NCBI GenBank assembly: GCA_021805955.1
Contig: JAJZDO010000845.1
Span: 1-5,472, forward strand
DNA length: 5,472 nucleotides
Reading direction: 5' to 3'
From: Acidobacteriota bacterium
GTDB taxonomy: Bacteria > Acidobacteriota > Terriglobia > Terriglobales > Acidobacteriaceae
The position numbers and the translations under genes were made by a program. Positions within the stretch are counted from its first letter, which is position 1, and the number at the start of each line of letters is the position of its first letter. Below, piece after piece: positions 1-4,381 of this stretch. The notes beneath the pieces are model-generated. The model searched no databases. It saw only the letters and a list, made by a program, of their open reading frames with translations, and was not told the origin of the DNA.

Positions 1-43
1 ACTTTTCGAAACTCCTCTGATTCGCAAAGGTTATCTGCCGCAT
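1..43 (-). CDS. IS5-family transposase, N-terminal fragment (partial at window edge)
   Basis: An ATG at 43-41 opens a frame reading MRQITFANQRSFEK before the window ends. This resembles the N-terminus of IS5-family transposases, which commonly begin with M-[KR]-Q-x-T-F-A-x-x-x-F-E-[KR]-Y just ahead of the DUF772-type N-terminal domain. A purine-rich GGAG lies six bases upstream of the ATG, which supports this start over the in-frame GTG at 55-53. The product would be a DDE transposase that cuts and inserts the element's own ends. Only 14 codons are visible, so integrity cannot be judged. The frame is easy to miss because it is so short; a longer minus-strand frame over 31-348 in another phase is a shadow. 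Confidence 0.6.
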   Translation of the reverse strand, partial: MRQITFANQRSFEK

Positions 44-110
44 CGTCTTCTCCACCTGACTACCATTTTATGCAAACAGTGCGCGGCTGCCAGACTTGTG
101 CAGAGGTTCC
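1..110 (-). mobile_element. IS5-family insertion sequence, 5' end only (runs off the left edge)
   Basis: Read on the minus strand, the element starts with GGAACCTCTGCACAAG (positions 110 to 95), a terminal sequence of the kind seen in IS5-family elements. A 50-base untranslated leader and the start of a transposase follow. The base pattern just outside, CTAA at 111-114, fits the YTAR target preference known for IS5-type elements, so I place the boundary at 110/111. The other end and the second target copy lie outside the window. Family assignment rests on recognising the end sequence and the transposase N-terminus by eye; the subgroup is not resolved. Confidence 0.65.
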
Positions 111-114
111 CTAA
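95..114. repeat. IS5-type terminal inverted repeat (95-110) plus candidate 4-bp target copy (111-114)
   Basis: On the minus strand the outermost bases read GGAACCTCTGCACAAG, and the next four plus-strand bases outward are CTAA. The sequence directly shows a transposase start about 50 bases inside this end, the usual IS5 arrangement. Assigning CTAA as the target duplication is inference, since only one side of the element is in the window. Confidence 0.5.
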
Positions 115-130
115 CAAACGCGAAGGAGCA

Positions 131-739
131 TCAGGCAGCCTGTAACAGGTCAAGGATGTCTTCGATGGCCTTGTCGGCCTTGTAATAGGCGGCTTCCAGT
201 TGGCTGTTCGGTCGGCTGGCGGGGTCGGGTTTGCGATGGAAGCGGCTGTTGGCCAGCGGGCCGCAGAGTCGCTTGTGGAAGAACAGAAACAGCAGCGCGA
301 CGTCAACGCCTTTGGCGGTGAGACGGTAGGCGTAGCGGCGGCCATCACGTTCCAGCAGGCCGTGCCCTTTGAGCTTGCGCAGGTCGTAGCGGAGCTGGTT
401 CAGCCCGTATTGTTTGGGCGAGAGTTGGAACGTAGCGAGGACGGCTTCATGGATTTGTTTGGCCGTCGAGCCGCCGACGGTGTTGCCGCCATGCAGCAGG
501 ACTTCCAGCAGACGAATAACCCGGGTGTCCTGGATTTTGATTCCTGGATAACGGACGGAGCCGACATTGACGGGAAAGGTCAGCCTTTGGAGCAACGGAG
601 AATCCACATGGACGTTTAGCGACTGCGCCTGGAAACCAGTGAAGCGATCGGTGACGACCTGGAATTTCTTGCGCGCGGCGTCGAGATGGTCCAGCCCTTT
701 CTTCAGGCCGAAGTCGTGCAGATTGTTGGAGACTAGTGC
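131..739 (-). pseudogene. C-terminal fragment of a winged-helix protein, N-terminus lost at the IS630 junction
   Basis: The frame is open from the IS630 boundary (codon at 739-737) to a TGA at 133-131, about 202 codons, but has no good start. The earliest candidate is a GTG at 607-605 inside what reads as continuous protein (FQAQSLNVHVDSPLLQRL). Upstream codons give a sensible sequence, including LHDFGLKKGLDHLDAARKKF, so the true protein began further upstream and has been cut. The middle, GLNQLRYDLRKLKGHGLLER followed by DGRRYAYRLTAKG, has the form of a winged-helix recognition helix and wing. The C-terminus (HKRLCGPLANSRFHRKP, then a short acidic helix) resembles hypothetical proteins I recall from Acidobacteriota and other soil bacteria; their function is unknown to me. 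The stop codon lies 17 bases from the IS5-type target site. A DNA-binding role is inference from the fold. Confidence 0.6.
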
Positions 740-1740
740 TTAGTTACGTACGTTAATAATAGTATTGCGGAGTTGACTGCCCTTGACTTCGCGCTTGCGC
801 CAGTGAAAAGGCTTGGGGTGTTGATTAGTCTTGGCAACGAAGGACTCAATGGCGGAACGGAGTTGATCTTTGTAGGCAAAGCTGGCTCCGCGCAATGCCT
901 TGCGGGTCAAGAGGCCGAACCAGATTTCCACCTGATTGAGCCAACTGGCGGAGGTGGGAGTGAAGTGAAACTGCACCCGGCCCTGGTATTTGTCCAGCCA
1001 ATCCGCGTTGCGCTTGTGCGTACAGTAGTTGTCAAGGATCACATGGATCTCCTTGTCGGGCGGCAGTTCGGCGACGACCGCGTCCAGGAAACGCCGAAAG
1101 TCTTCCCGCTTTTTCTGCTCGGTGGTTTGCGCAAAGACTTGTCCGCTGGCGATCTCCAGGGCCGCAAATAGATTGAGGGTGCCATTGCGCTTATAGGTGC
1201 TTTTCAGGGCTCGGACGATGGCTCCGCTATCGGTTTCTACGTAGCCGGAGGGGCCTGGATGCTGGGCTTCTCATCGACACTGAGGACCAAGGTGTTCAGG
1301 GGTGGATTCAAATACAACCCCACCACCTCGGCGGCCTTGGCGGCAAACTCCGGATCGGTGCTTACACACCAGGTGCGCAGGCGCTGGAGGTAAATCCCCT
1401 CCCGGCGCAGCACCCGCCACACCGCGTGCACATGGCTCCCAACCGTTTGGCTACCGCGGGGCCGTCCCATTGTGCTTGCCCGGCCGGGGGAGCCTGCTCC
1501 AGCAAAGCCAGCACACGGGTGCGAAAGGCGGCATCGTAGGTCGGCGGTTTGCCGCTGCGCGCTCGATCCCGTAAACCGCCAATCCCATCGCGGGCAAATC
1601 GGCTTCGCCACTTGCTGACCGTAGGAACCGACGCGCCAACTTGCCGCGCTACTTGCTGAATTTCCTTTCCTTACCAGACAGGCCAGCACGATGCGCGCTC
1701 GTTCCACCATGCGCATCTCAGCGCTCCGGCTGATCGCCAC
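740..1740 (-). pseudogene. IS630-family transposase, broken by at least three frame changes
   Basis: Joining three phases rebuilds an IS630 transposase of roughly 335 residues. The N-terminal part (MRMVERARIVLACL) ends near 1680. A second phase carries the helix-turn-helix region (GKEIQQVARQVGASVPTVSKW) to about 1436. The first phase then resumes with HAVWRVLRREGIYLQRLRTW to about 1262. A third phase, starting near GYVETDSG, runs to the TAA at 742-740. All three DDE residues remain: Asp in SVDEKPS (1275-1273), Asp in ILDNYCTH (1033-1031) and Glu in NQVEIWF (928-926), the last two separated by 34 residues as usual for IS630. The break near 1255 looks like a deletion of about ten bases, judged from memory of the family's usual DEKPSIQALERP. 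No ATG starts the frame. One frame change could be programmed in this family; three or more argue for decay. Confidence 0.8.
743..755 (+). repeat. IS630 terminal inverted repeat, transposase 3' side (candidate)
   Basis: Reading inward, GTTACGTACGTTA pairs with the other end (GCTTACGCAACTT) once a single-base gap is allowed; the shared core is TTACG followed by a final TT. The TA at 741-742 lies immediately outside. The match is imperfect, so the precise end is uncertain by a few bases. Confidence 0.4.
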
Positions 1741-1809
1741 CAGTTCGGCGCGGGTTTCCGGGAGCTTGGTTCCAGTCCGGGCGGTCTGGATTTGAGATGA
1801 ACCGGATGG

Positions 1810-1822
1810 AAGTTGCGTAAGC
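1810..1822 (-). repeat. IS630 terminal inverted repeat, transposase 5' side (candidate)
   Basis: Read inward on the minus strand from 1822 the sequence is GCTTACGCAACTT, the imperfect partner of the end at 743. TA at 1823-1824 lies just outside and would be the second target copy. The sigma-like gene's stop codon begins five bases beyond that TA. Confidence 0.4.
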
Positions 1823-1828
1823 TACAGC

Positions 1829-2470
1829 TTATGCGATTGCATCTAAGCTCTGCTCTTGCAAGCGCTGCTCCCGCAACAAACTGCGCATCCGCAGCTGTGC
1901 GGAGAAGACCGTACGCTGGGCTTCATCTTCAGACGTCTGCAGCAATCCCGCGATCCGGGCAGCATCGTAGCCTTCCACGTCTCGCAGAAGGAAACATAAC
2001 CGTTCCCTCTCCGGCATCTGCCACAAGGCCTCTTCCAAGTCGGTACGGCGAACATTTCTGTTACCCAGACCCTCCACTTCCGACACAACCGGCGGCACCG
2101 GGTCGAGCGAAAAGCGACGGCGTAACTGCGCCATCAGCACCACATCCAGCGTTGTGATCGTCGGCTGCATTTCCCGGTGAAACGCGTCAATGAACGTGGA
2201 CTGCAGAATGGTTTCCGCTTCCCGTTCATCGCCCGTCATGTAGTACGCGACCGAGAAAACATGGTGGCGATGGCTTTCAAAAACATCGCGCTGCTCCGCT
2301 ATAGTGTTGTAGCGCTGTGTAACCCTGACGATTATTGACTGTGAAACCTTCGCGGGTCGCGGTACCATCATTCCGGCGGAGTGTCCTATGTTGGATTCAG
2401 AAAATAAAGGCATACCTGGCAATTTAAACAAGCACGTCGTGGGCCACTTCCTCGATTCGACCCGTCCCAT
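1829..2470 (-). CDS. ECF-type sigma-70 family protein (sigma factor-like)
   Basis: Probable alternative sigma factor that would bind core RNA polymerase and direct it to a small set of promoters. A region-2-like segment lies at residues 62-98 (VFESHRHHVFSVAYYMTGDE, then EAETILQSTFIDAF), matching the helix pattern of sigma-70 region 2. A region-4-like helix-turn-helix lies at about 144-200 (DLEEALWQMPERERLCFLLR, then GYDAARIAGLLQTSEDEAQ). The linker between them is short, as in ECF proteins. With the ATG at 2470 the protein has 213 residues. Neither that start nor the paired ATGs at 2371/2368 has a clear ribosome binding site. The later start (about 180 residues) would fit the usual ECF length better, and the first 33 residues show no domain. 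No anti-sigma gene is adjacent. The stop lies just outside the IS630 end, so the coding region appears intact. Family membership is fairly sure; the regulon is unknown. Confidence 0.72.
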   Translation of the reverse strand: MGRVESRKWPTTCLFKLPGMPLFSESNIGHSAGMMVPRPAKVSQSIIVRVTQRYNTIAEQRDVFESHRHHVFSVAYYMTGDEREAETILQSTFIDAFHREMQPTITTLDVVLMAQLRRRFSLDPVPPVVSEVEGLGNRNVRRTDLEEALWQMPERERLCFLLRDVEGYDAARIAGLLQTSEDEAQRTVFSAQLRMRSLLREQRLQEQSLDAIA

Positions 2471-2730
2471 ACACGTGTCTATGCCCTTAGGTAACGATTT
2501 TTATTGTGGGTTTGAGGTTTTCTGCCGCCTTTACGAAAAAAGGCAGCCCTAAAAATGAAAGGCGCATCTAAAGACCGTCTTGGCGAATAGTGGCATATGG
2601 ATGCCACCTATATGCACGACTTTGCTACATGCGAACTTAGTCCGTTCGCCAGCCGTAAGTAAATCTGGCATTTTTACCTTGAAAGTTGAACACTTTACCA
2701 TGTCGTCTATTTGATTTATACCGAGACGAA
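2471..2730. other. Divergent intergenic region between the sigma-like and HD-GYP genes
   Basis: About 260 bp, visibly richer in A and T than the genes on either side, contains no convincing gene. Since the flanking genes point away from each other, it must hold the promoters of both, unless transcription enters from elsewhere. I could not fix a -35/-10 pair with normal spacing on either strand. It contains several inverted repeats: GCCTTT/AAAGGC (2527-2532 and 2539-2544), AAGAC/GTCTT (2571-2575 and 2577-2581), and the dyad and outer arms described separately. None is followed by a T-run, so they do not look like intrinsic terminators. Confidence 0.5.
2581..2651. repeat. Nested inverted repeats in the divergent promoter region
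   Basis: Outer arms TGGCGAA (2581-2587) and TTCGCCA (2645-2651) are perfect 7-base complements separated by 57 bases. Inside them lies an 18-base dyad, GTGGCAT-ATGG-ATGCCAC (2590-2607), with perfect 7-base arms. On RNA this would fold as a tight hairpin inside a larger closed loop; on DNA the inner dyad could be a dimeric-protein operator. Which, if either, is true cannot be told from the sequence. Confidence 0.4.
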
Positions 2731-3930
2731 ATGACTGTGGAATCTTCAGTGATCACGATGGAAAGTTTCGCCCGGCCTTCTTCGCCTGTGGGCCAGATTC
2801 TCTTGCTTACAGGGGATGCCGCTCAGGCAACGATGGTCGGCCAGGTCCTTCAAGCCCAAAAACTGCCGGCCCTTCGATGCACTTCTCCCGAACACGCCAT
2901 GGAGGTTCTGGCTGTCGATTCGGCAAGCAATCCGCGAATCAACCTAGTCCTGCTGGACGCGGGCCCACAGGCGAAGCAACTTTTCCCATGGCTGCGAAAA
3001 GTAACAGACAATCTTCTGGCCCCCTTGGTTCTCTTGTGGAACTCAGATCGTGTCCAGATCCCGATCGTGCTGATGATCGATTCCCACCACGTGCCCCAGG
3101 CAGTGCAAGCGCTACAGATGGGGGCTTACGACTATATCCTGAAACCTTTCTCTGCCGAACAACTGGCCGCCACCGTCCGCCGAACGCTTCAATATCGACG
3201 GCTACAAACGCAAAACGACCTGTTCCGGCACCATCTGGAGCAGCTGATCACTGCGCGAACTGAGATGCTGCAACACAGCATGCGGCAGCTGGAGAACTCC
3301 TATGACGTTACCCTGGAAGCGCTGGGACATGCGCTCGACCTGAAAGATGCTGAAACTGAAGGACACTCCAAGCGTGTGACTGCGTACACCCTGGCGCTGG
3401 GCCGCGCCGTCGGCCTGGCGGAGCCTCATCTGCGCGTCGTCGGTCGCGGAGCCTTTCTGCACGATATCGGCAAAATGGCGATTCCAGATGCGATCCTGCG
3501 CAAACCGGCCAAGCTCACCACCGAAGAGCGAGCTATCATGCGCACACACGCCGAGTTGGGCTATCAAATGATCCGCAAGATTCCTTATCTGCAGGAAGCT
3601 GCCGAGATCGTCTACTCGCACCAGGAACATTTCGATGGCTCCGGCTATCCGCGCGGGCTGCGTGGCGAAGAAATCCACATTGGCGCTCGCATCTTCGCTG
3701 TCGCCGACACTTTCGACGCCATCACCTCAAACCGTCCCTATCGCAAAGCCAATACCATACAGATCGCGCGCAAGGAAATCCTTCGCTGTGCCGGAAGCCA
3801 GTTCGATCCCTCCATTGTGGATGTCTTTTTGGCTACGCCGGATTCTATCTGGCTGGACCTGCGCGAAGGCATCATGCGCGACGGGTTTGCCTTCTCCCCA
3901 TTCAGATACACCTTCGGCGACATACCCTAG
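2731..3930 (+). CDS. Receiver/HD-GYP domain protein, probable cyclic-di-GMP phosphodiesterase
   Basis: HD-GYP enzymes hydrolyse the second messenger cyclic-di-GMP in the cytoplasm; receiver-linked members are the RpfG type. From the ATG at 2731 the protein has 399 residues. A receiver-like domain covers about 20-155 (Asp76 in LVLLDAG, Lys138 in ILKPF). A helical, probably coiled linker covers about 155-195, and an HD-GYP domain about 195-365. Visible catalytic motifs are His212 (EGHSKRV), HDIGK at 244-248, His273, HQEHFDGSGYP at 297-307, and Asp326 (VADTFDAI). The second His of the usual HHE is Gln, a variant I recall as common. The receiver lacks the usual acidic pair and switch Thr/Ser. A longer frame starts at a TTG (2686) and another ATG lies at 2758; I preferred 2731 for its ATG and a weak GAGACGA upstream, but this is not decisive. 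No diguanylate cyclase or kinase gene is adjacent. Confidence 0.88.
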   Translation: MTVESSVITMESFARPSSPVGQILLLTGDAAQATMVGQVLQAQKLPALRCTSPEHAMEVLAVDSASNPRINLVLLDAGPQAKQLFPWLRKVTDNLLAPLVLLWNSDRVQIPIVLMIDSHHVPQAVQALQMGAYDYILKPFSAEQLAATVRRTLQYRRLQTQNDLFRHHLEQLITARTEMLQHSMRQLENSYDVTLEALGHALDLKDAETEGHSKRVTAYTLALGRAVGLAEPHLRVVGRGAFLHDIGKMAIPDAILRKPAKLTTEERAIMRTHAELGYQMIRKIPYLQEAAEIVYSHQEHFDGSGYPRGLRGEEIHIGARIFAVADTFDAITSNRPYRKANTIQIARKEILRCAGSQFDPSIVDVFLATPDSIWLDLREGIMRDGFAFSPFRYTFGDIP

Positions 3931-3931
3931 C

Positions 3932-3994
3932 GCAGCCATGCCGCATACTTCCACCCCTTTGCCAACTCTGTGCGGCAAGGTCGAAAATGGCTGC
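3932..3994 (+). promoter_or_regulatory. Compound hairpin in the spacer ahead of the pterin dehydratase gene
   Basis: Immediately after the HD-GYP stop, GCAGCCATGCCGCA (3932-3945) can pair in two blocks. GCCGCA (3940-3945) pairs with TGCGGC (3971-3976), and GCAGCCAT (3932-3939) pairs with ATGGCTGC (3987-3994). That gives 14 perfect pairs, with a ten-base bulge on the 3' side and an apical loop of 25 bases. A pyrimidine run (TTCTTCTCTTCTC) follows from about 4001, but there is no clean T-tract, so a standard intrinsic terminator is doubtful. It could stabilise or separate the transcripts or act as a leader element. It matches no riboswitch I know. Confidence 0.4.
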
Positions 3995-4033
3995 ACGAGT
4001 TCTTCTCTTCTCAGAACAGGACGGAACCCACCC

Positions 4034-4318
4034 ATGGCCAAACTTTCCGGCAAAGAAATCGAGGAAAAGTTGCCGACGCTTCCCGGATGGAAGTATGAAG
4101 CTGGCGCGCTGGTCCACGACTACGCCTTTGCGGATTTTGCCGCGGCCTTCGCATTTGTCGTGCGCCTGGCGCTGCTGGCGGAAAAGGCAAACCACCATCC
4201 CGACATCGATATCCGCTACAACAAACTGCGGGTCGCGCTGGTCTCGCACGACTCCGGCGGCGTGACCGGCCGAGACATATCCATGGCAGCAGAAATCTGT
4301 AAACTCAACCACGACTAA
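4034..4318 (+). CDS. phhB: Pterin-4a-carbinolamine dehydratase (4a-hydroxytetrahydrobiopterin dehydratase)
   Basis: Small cytoplasmic enzyme (EC 4.2.1.96) that dehydrates 4a-hydroxytetrahydropterin so the cofactor can be recycled. Classic members serve phenylalanine hydroxylase, while many bacterial homologues stand alone with less certain roles. The 94-residue length is typical of the single-domain family. The signature is complete: EKANHHPDIDIRYNKLRVAL with His54, His55 and Pro56, then SHDSGGVT with His72, and Asp81 in GRDIS. The N-terminal half (GWKYEAGALVHDYAFADF) matches the family's usual first strand and helix. The ATG at 4034 is preceded by AGGACGGA about nine bases away. The frame is open upstream into the HD-GYP gene, and an in-frame ATG at 3938 would add 32 residues, but those look unlike the family and that ATG has no ribosome binding site. 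No amino-acid hydroxylase gene is in the window, so the physiological partner is unknown. The symbol is by family only. Confidence 0.9.
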   Translation: MAKLSGKEIEEKLPTLPGWKYEAGALVHDYAFADFAAAFAFVVRLALLAEKANHHPDIDIRYNKLRVALVSHDSGGVTGRDISMAAEICKLNHD

Positions 4319-4365
4319 ACTTCCCTCGCCACCGCGAAAATGGGCGCATTCTACAATCGGTACTT

Positions 4366-4373
4366 GGAGGGAG
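4366..4373 (+). promoter_or_regulatory. Ribosome binding site of the DUF2130 gene
   Basis: GGAGGGAG contains two overlapping GGAG cores, the nearer ending eight bases before the ATG at 4382. It is the strongest Shine-Dalgarno sequence in the window and settles the start of the downstream gene. A TACAAT at 4352-4357 could be a -10 element, but I see no matching -35. Confidence 0.65.
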
Positions 4374-4381
4374 AGAACCTT

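Larger units (their letters stand above)
743..1822 (-). mobile_element. IS630-family insertion sequence, decayed
   Basis: The element is about 1.08 kb, normal for the IS630/Tc1-mariner group, and is filled by one broken transposase gene on the minus strand. Candidate ends lie at 743 and 1822, each followed outward by a TA dinucleotide (741-742 and 1823-1824). This matches the TA target duplication known for this family. The ends are imperfect inverted repeats (GTTACG inside 743 and GCTTACG read inward from 1822). The element sits seven bases or fewer beyond the stop of the sigma-like gene on one side and directly against a truncated gene on the other. Since the truncated gene's missing half is not on the far side, a simple insertion does not explain the layout; a deletion or rearrangement followed or accompanied it (inference). 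Confidence 0.75.

Noticed and set aside
31..348. 105-codon minus-strand open frame
   Set aside because: It runs in a different phase across the winged-helix fragment and the IS5-type leader; the protein is low-complexity Ala/Pro/Thr/Arg-rich with no family resemblance.
200..619. 139-codon plus-strand open frame
   Set aside because: Antisense to the winged-helix fragment, whose translation shows a recognisable fold; the plus-strand product does not.
773..1171. 132-codon plus-strand open frame
   Set aside because: Antisense to the best-preserved part of the IS630 transposase.
1302..1574. Plus- and minus-strand open frames inside the IS630 element outside the transposase phases
   Set aside because: They are shadows caused by the frame breaks and GC-rich composition; only the phases that join into a transposase carry family motifs.
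1813..2157. 114-codon plus-strand open frame
   Set aside because: Antisense to the sigma-like gene, which has clear region 2 and region 4 patterns.
2527..2544. GCCTTT/AAAGGC hairpin as an intrinsic terminator
   Set aside because: The stem is only six pairs and no T-run follows on either strand; its place between divergent genes also makes a terminator unlikely.
2471..2730. Cyclic-di-GMP riboswitch ahead of the HD-GYP gene
   Set aside because: I looked for the conserved GEMM-type core and tetraloop receptor pattern and did not see it; the inverted repeats present do not match that fold.
3202..3678. 158-codon minus-strand open frame
   Set aside because: Antisense to the HD-GYP catalytic domain.
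3635..4033. Long upstream extension of the pterin dehydratase frame
   Set aside because: It overlaps the HD-GYP 3' end in another phase and lacks family sequence; the 94-residue product from 4034 has the normal family length.
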